NCBI RefSeq assembly: GCF_015291665.1
Contig: NZ_CP030049.1
Location: 186,001-250,000 of the forward strand
Length of the DNA: 64,000 nucleotides
Source of the DNA: Bradyrhizobium sp. CCBAU 53338
Lineage (GTDB): Bacteria; Pseudomonadota; Alphaproteobacteria; Rhizobiales; Xanthobacteraceae
Direction: 5' to 3'
Of this stretch, positions 1 through 9,501 are shown in pieces. The position numbers and the translations under genes are program-made. The first letter of the stretch is position 1, and each line of letters opens with the position of its first letter. The notes beneath the pieces were generated by a model. The model did no database searches. It was not told where the DNA came from and saw nothing but the letters and a program-made list of their open reading frames with translations.

Positions 1-828
1 TTGATCTTACCCTCTCCAGAATCTTGGCCATTTCAGCAGGAGATGAATGCCGTCGGTCCCGTATTTTCCCGGTGAAAGATCAGCAGACCAGTGGCGACTA
101 TTCGGCTGCTCCTCACCGTGGCTCGCCGAGCCGACCGCCCCTTCAGGCGTGTGCGTCCGCGGAGGGTTGTATTTGGGGCGCGGTGAGACGCGCCCGCGGG
201 TCGGGCGGCATTAAGAATGGCAGCCCAGGCCAGAAGTCCATAGACGCAACCCAAGCTCCGAGGACGGGTGCAGCCGAACCAGATGGTTGACATCCTCAAG
301 TCCGCTTTCCTGGAACGACAGCTCGGGATCTGGCACTTTCTTGGCGATCTTGCCGCAGCAATACCCTTCCGGGAAATAGCTGACGCTGCTCGCAAAAAAT
401 TAGGTTACGTTGAGGGGTGCCATGAGCGCAGCCGGAAGTACCGCATCAGAGGACATCGAACTGGAACGCCGGCTGTTCTATCTGCCGACGCTTCATCTCG
501 ATCCATGGACGAAGGCTTGTGTTGACGGTCGCGCAATCTACCTCGATGGGCTTGAGGCGTTCAAGATTAGGAGGGCTATGCCAGCATCTCGCGCATAAGA
601 TTGTTACCGAGTTTGTCGATGCATCTACGTAGAAAGGAGGACGCGAACCAGGAGTACGCCGGATCGAAGTGCGCCTCGACGAGATTGAGCGCGAAATCAG
701 ACGCGTCCATCCGAAAGCCGCAACTGGCTTCGCCAAACTTCGCGTTGCGCCTCCTTAAGTTGGAAGGCGGCGGACTTGGAGCCTTGCCACAGCGGCAATG
801 TTCGCATCCTTAGTACAATAGCTCCAAG
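1..828. other. No recognisable gene
   Basis: This stretch has only short overlapping open frames on both strands and none resembles a family I know. A plus frame at 423-598 starts with ATG but has no supporting motif. The minus frame around 260-400 contains a short run with spaced cysteines that I cannot assign. It is probably degenerate DNA at the edge of the catabolic locus. Confidence 0.4.
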
Positions 829-1815
829 TTGACTTCGCTCTTGGCCACGAGTTACATCCACATGCTGGCAAACGGGAAAGAAAGACCTTTGAATCGAGAT
901 GCTCGGCCGTTGTCGCCCATCTCACGACGGCCCAAGAAAAAGAGCCCGCTCGGTCGTGCCGAGCACTTGGCTGGGCTCATTTTGTCCGTTGTCCGTCGCG
1001 ATGGGATGAAGACCGGCGATCGCCTCATCGAGCAAAAGCTTGCCGATGCGCTTGGCCTGTCGCGCGCGCCAATTCGCCTAGGCTTAAAGGCTCTAGAAGA
1101 GGCGGGGTTCGCGCGCGGTGAATTGCACCGCGGCTTTGTCTTGACAAGAGACCCTACGAGCGTAGCCGCACAATCCACACTGGCGGCGGTAAGCCGCGCG
1201 GAAGAGGCCTACGCGACGATTGCAACGGACGTGGTCGCAAAGCGCCTTCCCGCCGATGTCACGGAAGCCGAATTGCTGCGCCGTTACGATCTAACACGCA
1301 CCGAATTACAACGACTGCTGGATCGGATCGCAGCGGAAGGGTGGATCGCGCGCTCACCGGGCTACGGGTGGCGTTTTGCTGAAACTGTATCAAGTCCCGA
1401 AGCGCAGACACAAGTTATGGCGTTCCGCGCGGTGATCGAACCAGCAGCAATTGCTCAACCTGGTTACGCTCTGGCGCCAGAGGTCATCGAGCGACTTCGC
1501 GAGCGCCAGCTGCGCATTTTTGATGGCGAGCTGGAAAAATTCACGATAGGTGAAGTGTTTCAATGGGGATGTGATTTCCATGAGGAGATCGCGCGCGGTG
1601 CCAAGAATCCCTTCTTCGTCGAGTCACTTAAGCGCGTAAATTCGATTCGTCGCTTGTTTGCATACCGAAGCTTCGCTGATCGCGACGGCATGCGCCGGCA
1701 CGTGAAGGAACACCTGAGGCTGCTCGACGTCCTGGAGGCCCGCCGGTATGCTGATGCATCGGCTCTGATGATGCGTCATATTCGACGCCCGCTTAAGGTG
1801 TACGTCTTCAGATAG
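829..1815 (+). CDS. GntR-family transcriptional regulator with FCD domain
   Basis: The 328-residue product has a winged helix-turn-helix at about residues 45-107 (LADALGLSRAPIRLGLKAL is the typical GntR recognition region). A second winged-helix-like segment follows at about 125-183, and a helical FCD ligand-binding domain at about 195-320. FCD-type histidines are visible in DFHEEIA and HVKEHLRLLDVLE. The second HTH-like segment is somewhat unusual, because most FCD regulators have one. The start is TTG at 829; ATG at 862 is a possible alternative. The gene converges on the aminotransferase gene with about 40 bp between stops. It lies beside an ABC uptake and kynurenine-type locus, so it probably controls that locus in response to an acidic metabolite. 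The ligand is unknown. Confidence 0.85.
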   Translation: MTSLLATSYIHMLANGKERPLNRDARPLSPISRRPKKKSPLGRAEHLAGLILSVVRRDGMKTGDRLIEQKLADALGLSRAPIRLGLKALEEAGFARGELHRGFVLTRDPTSVAAQSTLAAVSRAEEAYATIATDVVAKRLPADVTEAELLRRYDLTRTELQRLLDRIAAEGWIARSPGYGWRFAETVSSPEAQTQVMAFRAVIEPAAIAQPGYALAPEVIERLRERQLRIFDGELEKFTIGEVFQWGCDFHEEIARGAKNPFFVESLKRVNSIRRLFAYRSFADRDGMRRHVKEHLRLLDVLEARRYADASALMMRHIRRPLKVYVFR

Positions 1816-1856
1816 GTGCCACAGGCGGATCCGTTTCCGAGTTGCATTTCGACAGC

Positions 1857-3017
1857 TTAAACTGCTCGCCGGACACTGTCGACAAAGCGTGGCACGTCGT
1901 CAGTTGTAAGGCCGGCCAGATTGATCCTGCCGTTTCCAACGATATAGATCGCATCATCCTTGCGGAGACGGTCGATCGTGGCAGAATGCAAGGGTAAGGT
2001 GGAGAACATTCCCTTTTGCGCCCCGAGCTGAGAAAATTCGGGCATACCCCGTCCGACGGCCGCACGAATTTTTAAAATTCTTTCCCGCATCGTCGTGAGC
2101 TCGCGAAGCCAATCCTGACGAAGGGCGGTGTTCGACAGGATAGTGCCGACGACCGCAGCACCATGGTCGGGCGGCATGGACCAGTTAACTCTCGCTAGGG
2201 CAGCCATGGCTTGAACAGTCCGCCCTACTGAGACCGGGTTCGTGCCATAGACGAAGAGCGCTCCGGTCCGCTCCCGATACAGTCCGAAGTTTTTGCTACA
2301 AGAATAAGCGACGAACGCTTCGCTCACGCTGGACAGCACTATTTCTAGTCCTTCTCTATCCTGCTCTAAACCATCACCGAATCCCTGATAGGCAAAGTCG
2401 ATGAGAGGAATGAGGCCTCTCTCCTCCACAAGTTGCGCGATCGCCCGCCATTGATCAAGGCTAAGATCCGTGCCCGATGGATTGTGGCAAGTCGCGTGAA
2501 GCAGCACGATATCCCCTCTCCTTGCGCTCTTGAGCGATGAGAGCATTTCGTCGAAGCGAAGCGTTTGAGAAATGACGTCGTAATAGGTGTACGTACCTAT
2601 TTCCAATCCCACGGCCTCAAAGATTGGAATGTGGTTGCCCCATGTCGGCAGGCCCACAAATATCCGGCTAAAGGGTGCCGCCAGCTTTATGACCTCGCAA
2701 GCTAACCGGACCGCACCGCCGCCGCCAGGTGTCTGAACGCCACCTAGTCGATCCACCTCGATGTTTCCGATCGCGAGCTCGCGGATAAGGCTGACGAACT
2801 TTGTGTCACCGAGTGGGCTTACGTATGATTTGGTGTCCTGTCCCTCGACCAAGAGATGTTCGGCGGCCTTCACCGCGGACAGGACGGGCGTAACGCCGTT
2901 ATCGTTTCGATAGACCCCCACACTCAGGTCGATCTTGTCCCGCCGAGGATCGTTGCGGCATGCCTCGGCTAACGCCAACACGGCGTCGGCCGGCAGATCA
3001 GGCAGGGCTTGAAACAT
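1857..3017 (-). CDS. Class I aromatic/aspartate-type aminotransferase
   Basis: This 386-residue protein belongs to the fold-type I, PLP-dependent aspartate/tyrosine aminotransferase family. Visible hallmarks are CHNPSGTDL (about 177-185), the PLP-pyridine aspartate in LIDFAYQGFGDG (about 205-216), and the Schiff-base lysine in SCSKNFGLYRERTG (K242). A C-terminal arginine follows in GRINLAGL, where the substrate carboxylate binds. Length is normal. It is transcribed away from the HMG-CoA-lyase-like gene across a 446-bp intergenic region, so the two may share a control region. The neighbouring tryptophan dioxygenase and kynureninase genes suggest aromatic or kynurenine-type substrates, but substrate cannot be read from the sequence. 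TyrB/AspC-type activity is the safe call. Confidence 0.88.
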   Translation of the reverse strand: MFQALPDLPADAVLALAEACRNDPRRDKIDLSVGVYRNDNGVTPVLSAVKAAEHLLVEGQDTKSYVSPLGDTKFVSLIRELAIGNIEVDRLGGVQTPGGGGAVRLACEVIKLAAPFSRIFVGLPTWGNHIPIFEAVGLEIGTYTYYDVISQTLRFDEMLSSLKSARRGDIVLLHATCHNPSGTDLSLDQWRAIAQLVEERGLIPLIDFAYQGFGDGLEQDREGLEIVLSSVSEAFVAYSCSKNFGLYRERTGALFVYGTNPVSVGRTVQAMAALARVNWSMPPDHGAAVVGTILSNTALRQDWLRELTTMRERILKIRAAVGRGMPEFSQLGAQKGMFSTLPLHSATIDRLRKDDAIYIVGNGRINLAGLTTDDVPRFVDSVRRAV

Positions 3018-3463
3018 AGCTTCTCCTTACTGAACGATCGTTTGTGCGGCTCATTGGCTCTATGCAATGAGGGCTGGAGTTGGCGCGCCTCTTCAATCGG
3101 GCACGGGCGTGGCTTCGTGGACGAAAGGCATTCTTGGTGCGGCGCTTCCGTTTCACCAAGAACGCTATTTGGCTTACGCCAGAACCGCAGGGCGAAAGGA
3201 TTCCGTCGGGATGCACCCCTGAAGCGGACGCCCGATGAATATCGCCGCGCGGCGCGCGAACAGGCAGCGCCAGGCAGTTCAGCCAACAGGATAATCCATG
3301 CAAACCTCACCCGAAAATAGAATTCCGCGGAATGCGAGCGGATCATGTCCTGGCCGCCCACCGGCAGAGCCTCGTTCCGGGGCCCCCGAAGCGGTTCGGA
3401 ATCTTCATTGACAGATGATGTCACATATTGTTCTTTAATGCAAGAATATACAATAGGGCGCCA
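3018..3463. promoter_or_regulatory. Divergent intergenic control region
   Basis: This 446-bp gap lies between divergently transcribed aminotransferase and lyase genes. TTGACA occurs at 3408-3413. An interrupted inverted repeat (TTCTT at 3431-3435 and AAGAA at 3442-3446, flanked by ATTG and CAAT) lies just before the lyase start. It is a plausible operator for the GntR regulator, but no convincing -10 box is visible. Long frames seen here look like coding shadows. Confidence 0.35.
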
Positions 3464-4399
3464 ATGGACAATTCACCGGATGTGCACATCTGCGAAGTTG
3501 CACCGCGCGATGGCCTTCAAAACTTGGATGTCATTGTGCCAACAGGCGCAAAATGCGAGCTGATCAGTGCGATCGTCGCCGCGGGGGTGAGCGAGGTCGA
3601 TGCGGGCTCATTTGTACCGGCTACGGTCGTGCCGCAATTCGGCGACGTTGGAGCAGTTGTTGCGCACGCGTTGACCCATAAGTCTACGACCATCGGCGCG
3701 GTCGTACCGAACGTTAAAGGTGCTGAGCGCGCGCTCGCGGCCGGAGTCAACAGCATGTATTTCGTGATCTCGGCGAGCGAAACGCACAACCGGGCGAATG
3801 TGCGCCGCACGATTGAGGAACAGCTCGAAGCATTCCGTGTAGTTCGTGCGAGGATCAACGCGCAAAAAGCTCCTGAGCGGCCGCATCTTGTGGGCGCTGT
3901 AGCGACAGCTTTTGGCTGCTCAATGGAAGGCGACGTCAGTGAGGCCGCGGTGTGTCGCCTTGTGCAGGGTTTCGCCGAGGCGGGTGCGGACGAGATCGGA
4001 CTAGCAGATACCGTCGGCTACGGCACCCCAACGCAGGTTAAGCGGATCGTACGCGCGGTTCGCAACGAGACCGGCCCAAAAATGATGCTCAGGCTACATC
4101 TGCATGACACGCTTGGCGCCGGTCTTGCCAACGTCGTCGCGGGGCTCGAAGCGGATGTCCGGCGCTTCGATGCTGCTGTTTCGGGGCTTGGCGGCTGTCC
4201 CTTCGCACCGGGCGCACGGGGCAATATTGTGACTGAGGATCTCGTGTTCATGCTCGAACGGATGGGCCTCTCCACTGGGATCGATCTGGATCGGTTGATG
4301 GCGACACGCGAAATTCTCGCCCGGCACGTTGAGCAGAAGCACCTGACAGGTCATCTGCACGAGGCTGGAATTCCAAGGGTGTTGCGGAGGGTGGCATGA
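3464..4399 (+). CDS. Hydroxymethylglutaryl-CoA lyase-like protein
   Basis: The 311-residue product is an HMGL-like TIM-barrel enzyme. The N-terminal metal and catalytic segment is VAPRDGLQN, the metal histidines are in LHLHDT, and the catalytic cysteine loop is GGCPFAPGARGN near residue 245. ADTVGYGTPTQV is another family motif. I chose ATG at 3464 because VHICEVAPRDG follows directly; an in-frame TTG at 3428 adds an implausible leader. The stop overlaps the next gene's start (ATGA), so lyase and CoA-transferase are almost certainly translationally coupled. The pair suggests that an organic acid is activated to its CoA ester and then cleaved by a retro-Claisen reaction. The true substrate may not be HMG-CoA; citramalyl-type or other 3-hydroxyacyl-CoA substrates are possible. 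Confidence 0.85.
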   Translation: MDNSPDVHICEVAPRDGLQNLDVIVPTGAKCELISAIVAAGVSEVDAGSFVPATVVPQFGDVGAVVAHALTHKSTTIGAVVPNVKGAERALAAGVNSMYFVISASETHNRANVRRTIEEQLEAFRVVRARINAQKAPERPHLVGAVATAFGCSMEGDVSEAAVCRLVQGFAEAGADEIGLADTVGYGTPTQVKRIVRAVRNETGPKMMLRLHLHDTLGAGLANVVAGLEADVRRFDAAVSGLGGCPFAPGARGNIVTEDLVFMLERMGLSTGIDLDRLMATREILARHVEQKHLTGHLHEAGIPRVLRRVA

Positions 4400-5613
4400 T
4401 GGGCGGCAATCCCACATCAGGGCCGACAATTCCCCGCCCCCTCGAAGGCGTGCGCGTCGTTGAATTCAGTCAGATGGTCATGGGCCCTACCTGTGGGCTC
4501 ATCCTCGCCGACCTGGGCGCCGATGTGGTCAAAGTCGAGCCGCTCAAGGGCGATCGCACTCGCTATTTCAAGGGGCCTGCCGCGGGTTTTTTTGCGACAT
4601 ACAGCAGGAACAAACGCAGCATCGCGCTCGACACGTCGAGCCCGGGAGGCAAACAGGTGGCGCGCCGGCTCACTGAGCGCAGCGATGTTTTGATCGAAAA
4701 CTTCCGACCGGGTTTGATGAAGAGGGTCGGTCTCGACTACAATTCAGTGGCCGCATTCGCGCCGCGGCTGATTTATTGCTCACTCAAGGGATATCTCCCC
4801 GGACCCTACGAGAACCGTCTTGCGCTCGATGAAGTCGTTCAGATGATGGGCGGGCTCGCCTACATGACCGGCCTGCCGGGCCAGCCAATGCGCGCGGGCG
4901 CCTCAGTGAATGACGTCATGGGTGGCATGTTTGGGGTGATCGCGATCCAAGCCGCGCTCGCCGAACGACAGCGCACCGGCCGCGGTCGTTACATCCAAAG
5001 CGCCCTCTTCGAGAACAACGTCTTTCTAATGGCACAGGCGATGATGTGCGAGGTCGTCACCGGACGCCCTTCAATTCCGTACTCGGTGAAGGACAGTCCT
5101 TGGCCGATCTATGACCTGTTCGATACAAAGGACGGATCAAAGCTTTTCGTCACTGTCGTTGGGGAGGAGCAATGGCAGGCGTTCTGCCTCGCGTTTGATC
5201 GGGCTGCCTGGCTGAGCGATCCGCGTTTCATCACGGCTCAAGGTCGAGTTGATCATCGCGACTGGCTGATCCCGGAAGTCGCCAAGATATTTGGCGGCTG
5301 GAACAAGGCCGAACTTGCCGCGAAGCTGGAAGAACTTGAGCTGCCCTATGCGCCCGTGAACAAACCGGGTGATTTGTTCAGCGATCCCCACCTCAATAAA
5401 TCGGGTGGTTTGACCGAGATCCGCTTGCCCGATGGCCGTAACACCAAAACCCCCTTGCTGCCGATATCGCTCGACGGCCGCCGCCTCGCAAATGGCAATG
5501 ACCCGCCTCAGGTCGGCGAACATACACACGACATCCTCGGCGATATCGGGTTTTCGACAAACGAAATCGCTGCGTTAGAAAAAGCGGGGACAATCGCCTC
5601 GTCGGCCGTATGA
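4396..5613 (+). CDS. CaiB/BaiF (class III) CoA-transferase
   Basis: This 405-residue class III acyl-CoA transferase has the family N-terminus (LEGVRVVEFSQMVMGPTCG, LADLGADVVKVE), the NKRSIALD segment and DVLIENFRPG. The catalytic aspartate lies in GASVNDVMGGMFG near residue 175. Length is normal. It overlaps the upstream lyase gene by 4 bp and sits 46 bp before the binding-protein gene, so it looks like part of one operon. Its job is probably to move CoA onto the acid that the lyase then cleaves. The donor and acceptor acids are unknown. Confidence 0.88.
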   Translation: MMGGNPTSGPTIPRPLEGVRVVEFSQMVMGPTCGLILADLGADVVKVEPLKGDRTRYFKGPAAGFFATYSRNKRSIALDTSSPGGKQVARRLTERSDVLIENFRPGLMKRVGLDYNSVAAFAPRLIYCSLKGYLPGPYENRLALDEVVQMMGGLAYMTGLPGQPMRAGASVNDVMGGMFGVIAIQAALAERQRTGRGRYIQSALFENNVFLMAQAMMCEVVTGRPSIPYSVKDSPWPIYDLFDTKDGSKLFVTVVGEEQWQAFCLAFDRAAWLSDPRFITAQGRVDHRDWLIPEVAKIFGGWNKAELAAKLEELELPYAPVNKPGDLFSDPHLNKSGGLTEIRLPDGRNTKTPLLPISLDGRRLANGNDPPQVGEHTHDILGDIGFSTNEIAALEKAGTIASSAV

Positions 5614-5659
5614 CGGATCTTAAGCGCCTGGTTCGCAACAAGCAGCAGGGGAGTAATGC

Positions 5660-6706
5660 ATGACCATCACACGGCGCCGAGTCCTTGTTTCGGGCTCCGC
5701 ATTTGCGGGCACCTCGTTGCTGCCGAGCCAGTCGCGCGCTCAAGGCAAGCCGGTCACCCTCGCCTTCGGCCCCACAACGCCAATCTATGCCATCGGCATG
5801 ATCGCCGAGCTCAAGAACTATTTCAGGGATGAAGGACTCAATTCGAAACTGATTACAGGCAACTCGGGCAGTTTCGGTCGCCAGATGCTCGCTTCGGACC
5901 AAGCGATGTTCGCCCACGGTGACGCCAGTCACCCCCTTCAACTCACGGCGCGCGGCAAGGCATGCAAAATTCTGCTCGCAACTGAAATGGCGTGCTCGTA
6001 CGCCAATGTTGTTGTGCGGCAAGACCTCTATGAAAGCGGCATCACGTCGCTCGAGAAGCTAGCGGCCTACAAGCGCCCAGACGGGGCCAAGCCGATCATC
6101 GCGGCCACGGCCATCGGATCGGGCAGTTGGGTCTATGGCACTTATCTGTTTGAAGCACGAGGGCTTGGCGGAAAAGTGAATTGGGTCGCTGGCGGCGGGC
6201 AGGAGATCATGTTTCCGTCTCTCGAAACCAAGCAGTTTGATGCCATCATGGCACCGCCAAGTTGGATCATCGAAATCAAGAAAAAGGGCTTTGGCACTCT
6301 GATCTACGATACCTCCCAACCGGGGATGTTTGAGAAAGATTTCGGGGGCACGGTTCCGGTGCTGGTCGTCTACACGCTGGCGGACACGATCGAGCAGGAC
6401 AAGCCGACGGTACAGGCCTTCGTGAACGCGATTTATCGGGCGATGAAGTGGGTCAAAACGACGCCGCTCGCCGAAGTCCAGGCACTGGTTGCGCCCAAGT
6501 GGTTTTCTGGAATCGATCCCACCGCCGTTAGCGCAGAGCTTGGCTTTGACAAATTGACTTGGGCATATGACGGAAACATCGACAAAGCCGCCTATGATCG
6601 GGGCAGCAGAATTTGGTCCCGCAAGGGTACAGAAATTCCGGAGACTGCATACGAGGACGTTGTCGATATGAGCTTTCTCAATGTAGCGAAGGCAAAATAC
6701 AAGTGA
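5660..6706 (+). CDS. ABC transporter substrate-binding protein (NMT1/SsuA type)
   Basis: The 348-residue product begins with a twin-arginine type signal (TRRRVLVSGSAFAGTS) ending near SQSRAQG, so it is likely exported folded to the periplasm. The mature part looks like the NMT1/THI5/SsuA group of binding proteins, which serve sulfonates, nitrate, pyrimidine precursors and aromatic acids. Its stop codon overlaps the ATPase start by one base. The full import system is present downstream (ATPase, permease). The ligand cannot be told from sequence; the locus suggests an aromatic or organic acid. Confidence 0.82.
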   Translation: MTITRRRVLVSGSAFAGTSLLPSQSRAQGKPVTLAFGPTTPIYAIGMIAELKNYFRDEGLNSKLITGNSGSFGRQMLASDQAMFAHGDASHPLQLTARGKACKILLATEMACSYANVVVRQDLYESGITSLEKLAAYKRPDGAKPIIAATAIGSGSWVYGTYLFEARGLGGKVNWVAGGGQEIMFPSLETKQFDAIMAPPSWIIEIKKKGFGTLIYDTSQPGMFEKDFGGTVPVLVVYTLADTIEQDKPTVQAFVNAIYRAMKWVKTTPLAEVQALVAPKWFSGIDPTAVSAELGFDKLTWAYDGNIDKAAYDRGSRIWSRKGTEIPETAYEDVVDMSFLNVAKAKYK

Positions 6707-7551
6707 TGTCCGCGCCTGGCCCCAGCCTCGCCGTTGCCCGAGAAACGACGAATGCGGACGCTGGTCGCACTCGGATTGCTGTGCAAGGACTAGTTAAGCG
6801 CTTCAGCGCCGGTCGAGGCGATTTTGCTGCCGTCGACAATGTATCATTCGAGGTTCGCCAAGGCGAATTCGTTGCCTTGCTCGGCCCCTCCGGCTGCGGA
6901 AAGAGCACGATCCTCAACATGGTGGCCGGGCTCTTGCCACATTCAGGCGGCCGAATTCTCGTCGACGGCGACTTAGTTGATACCGGCAAGGTAAATTCCA
7001 ACGTCGGTTACGTGTTTCAGCGCGACACACTATTTCCTTGGCGAACGGTCGAGCAGAATATCGGCTACGGGCTCGAAATCTCCGGTATCACGAAGACGGA
7101 GCGTTCCGCGCGGGTTGCCGATGCGATTGGAAAGGCCGGGTTGACTGGCTTCGGCCAGAGCTTTCCTCGGATGCTTTCGGGCGGGATGCGTCAGCGGGTG
7201 GCCTTAATGCGCACCCTCATCCTCGAACCTGAAATTCTCCTGATGGATGAGCCTTTCGGCGCGCTTGATACTCATACCAAGCTGGAAATGCACAAGACAT
7301 TGCTCGATATCTGGGAGCGCGAACGGCAGACTGTGCTGTTCGTAACTCACGACCTCGGCGAGGCGCTTACACTGGCCAGCCGCATCATCGTCCTGTCCGC
7401 AAGGCCCGGACGGCTGAAGGATGACTTCCAGGTGCCCTTTCCTCGTCCGCGAGATCCAGTCGGGTTGCGCGAAACGGCCGAATTCGGCCGCCTGTATTCT
7501 CACATCTGGCATTCGCTTGGCGAAGAGTTTCGCCGTACCAAGGCCGATTGA
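6706..7551 (+). CDS. ABC transporter ATP-binding protein (SsuB/TauB type)
   Basis: This is a 281-residue ABC ATPase. Walker A is GPSGCGKST, the Q-loop is VFQRDTLFPWRTVE, the signature is LSGGMRQRVAL, Walker B is ILLMDEPFGALD and the switch histidine is in FVTHD. The LFPW sequence after the Q-loop is typical of nitrate/sulfonate/taurine importers. I chose ATG at 6706, which overlaps the preceding stop (TGATG); a longer frame from 6613 runs inside the binding-protein gene. It energises uptake with the adjacent permease. Confidence 0.9.
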   Translation: MSAPGPSLAVARETTNADAGRTRIAVQGLVKRFSAGRGDFAAVDNVSFEVRQGEFVALLGPSGCGKSTILNMVAGLLPHSGGRILVDGDLVDTGKVNSNVGYVFQRDTLFPWRTVEQNIGYGLEISGITKTERSARVADAIGKAGLTGFGQSFPRMLSGGMRQRVALMRTLILEPEILLMDEPFGALDTHTKLEMHKTLLDIWERERQTVLFVTHDLGEALTLASRIIVLSARPGRLKDDFQVPFPRPRDPVGLRETAEFGRLYSHIWHSLGEEFRRTKAD

Positions 7552-7553
7552 TC

Positions 7554-8405
7554 ATGGCTACCCGTCGTCAGGTGATCGTGCTCTGGCAGATCGCAATTTT
7601 CGCTTTTCTGCTTGTGATTTGGCAATGGGGCTTTGAATGGAGCAAAGCAGTTCTGCCAAGAGCCTATGTTCCCAAGATTCTCGACCCGTATTTCGTGGCG
7701 AAGCCGTCATTGATCTGGCAGAGCTTCTTGCGGCTTAGCTGCCTCAACGACCCATCGGATTTTCTGGTCTGCTTCAGGAATGCCGATAACAATCTTTGGA
7801 TAGCGACGCTTGTCACGCTGAAGAATACTTGGTGGGGATTTCTGTTCGGCTCGGCCGCCGGCATCGTCGTTGGCCTCCTCCTCGGACGCTCGGACGTTCT
7901 TGCGCGCATATTTGGACCGTTCATTCTGGCGTTCAATTCGATCCCACGCATCGCGCTCGTGCCACTGATCATTCTCATGTTTGGCCTTGGCGATGTGTCG
8001 AAGGTGGTGACCGCCGCACTCGTCGTGTTCTTCATCGTGTTCTTTAATACGTTCGAAGGCACGCGGGCGGTCGACAGAGATCAAATTGCCGCCGCCCGCC
8101 TATTGGGCGCGAGCGAGCTGACCATCTTGCGTACCGTTGTCATTCCGTCTGCGCTGGCCTGGGTGTTCGCGTCTCTGCTCCCTGCAGTGTCGTTTGCACT
8201 TGTCGGCGTGATCGTCGGAGAGTTTATCGGCGCTGAACGTGGCCTCGGCAAGCTCATCATTGAGGCAGAGGCACGCGCCAATGCCAGCGAAATGATGGTC
8301 GCGATCTTTATAATGATGATCGTCGGAACCATGCTGGCGCTGCTTGTACAATATTTGCAATCATACCTCTTGCGTTGGCAGCCGCAGTTCGAAAGATCTG
8401 CATAA
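7554..8405 (+). CDS. ABC transporter permease (SsuC/TauC type)
   Basis: This 283-residue inner-membrane permease has about six hydrophobic segments. The cytoplasmic EAA loop (AAARLLGASELTILRTVVIP), which docks on the ATPase, lies near residues 183-202. ATG at 7554 lies 2 bp after the ATPase stop; an in-frame TTG at 7548 is less likely. The N-terminal periplasmic loop between the first two membrane segments is longer than in typical SsuC. It completes the importer. About 256 bp without a visible gene separate it from the tryptophan dioxygenase gene, so kynA may have its own promoter. Confidence 0.88.
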   Translation: MATRRQVIVLWQIAIFAFLLVIWQWGFEWSKAVLPRAYVPKILDPYFVAKPSLIWQSFLRLSCLNDPSDFLVCFRNADNNLWIATLVTLKNTWWGFLFGSAAGIVVGLLLGRSDVLARIFGPFILAFNSIPRIALVPLIILMFGLGDVSKVVTAALVVFFIVFFNTFEGTRAVDRDQIAAARLLGASELTILRTVVIPSALAWVFASLLPAVSFALVGVIVGEFIGAERGLGKLIIEAEARANASEMMVAIFIMMIVGTMLALLVQYLQSYLLRWQPQFERSA

Positions 8406-8661
8406 ATCGTCGACCGGCAGATGATGGAACAGCGACGATGAATGCGCAATTTGGCACGCTCGCAGCGCGGGTGGGCGGCGGTGAACGTCTCAGCTTAAGT
8501 TGCCAAGCCGAGCTGATGGGGGATGTCCGGATCAGGCGGGAGGTTCCGAGTCGTCTCGTCGTCGAGCCAAATCGCAACCCCTGCAGGCGCAGTCGTCCCA
8601 CTAAGAGATCCCTGGTCAGAGCTCACCCCTTGTCTGATCGGTCTGACTAAGGACGCCCGCG

Positions 8662-9501
8662 ATGGCCAACAATGACTACGATCCAACAGCAGAAGGCGCA
8701 GAAACGAATTTCGCTGCGCGGATGTCCTATAGCGATTATCTGCGATTGGAGACCATTCTCAGCGCGCAGCATCCGCTGTCGGATGCGCACGATGAGATGC
8801 TGTTCATTGTGCAGCATCAGGCCTCGGAGCTCTGGATGCGACTTGCCATTCATGAATTGGGTGCGGCCCGCGACGCGATTGCACGCGACGCCGTCGCGCC
8901 GGCAATGAAAATGCTGGCGCGCGTCTCACGTATCTTCGAACAGTTGAACAGCGCATGGGACGTGCTGCGCACGATGACGCCAAGCGAGTATACGCATTTC
9001 CGGGCGAAGCTCGGACAGTCGTCCGGCTTCCAATCCCGTCAGTACCGCCTCATCGAATATGTTTTGGGCAATCGCAATCCAGCCATGCTGAAGCCGCACG
9101 CGCATGATGCGGAGGCGACACGGCTTCTTGAGAGGGAGCTCACAATCCCAAGCCTGTACGACGAGGTGCTGCGCCTCGGCAACCGCAAGGGGCTTGCGAT
9201 TCCGCGCTCCGTACTGGAACGTGATGTCCGTGAAACGCATCGCCTCAACGATGCAGTGGTCGAGGCCTGGCGCTGTGTCTATGAGGCGCCGGAAACGCAT
9301 TGGCTGCTCTACGAGCTTGCTGAGAAGCTCGTCGACTTCGAGGACTATTTCCGCCGTTGGCGCTTTAACCATGTGACCACCGTGGAGCGCATCATCGGCT
9401 TCAAACGAGGTACGGGAGGCACCGGCGGCGTCAGCTATCTCAAGCGAATGCTGGAGGTCGAACTATTCCCGGAACTCTGGCGCGTCCGAACGGTCCTATG
9501 A
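8662..9501 (+). CDS. kynA: Tryptophan 2,3-dioxygenase
   Basis: The 279-residue haem enzyme cleaves L-tryptophan to N-formylkynurenine. Family motifs are clear: [16 protein letters not shown] near residue 53, [17 protein letters not shown] near 112, and the C-terminal segment with the proximal haem histidine ([15 protein letters not shown]) followed by [11 protein letters not shown]. Length matches bacterial TDO. The stop overlaps the kynureninase start (ATGA), so the two are coupled. No kynurenine formamidase gene (kynB) is visible next to the pair, although it is normally needed between the two reactions. Confidence 0.95.
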   Translation: MANNDYDPTAEGAETNFAARMSYSDYLRLETILSAQHPLSDAHDEMLFIVQHQASELWMRLAIHELGAARDAIARDAVAPAMKMLARVSRIFEQLNSAWDVLRTMTPSEYTHFRAKLGQSSGFQSRQYRLIEYVLGNRNPAMLKPHAHDAEATRLLERELTIPSLYDEVLRLGNRKGLAIPRSVLERDVRETHRLNDAVVEAWRCVYEAPETHWLLYELAEKLVDFEDYFRRWRFNHVTTVERIIGFKRGTGGTGGVSYLKRMLEVELFPELWRVRTVL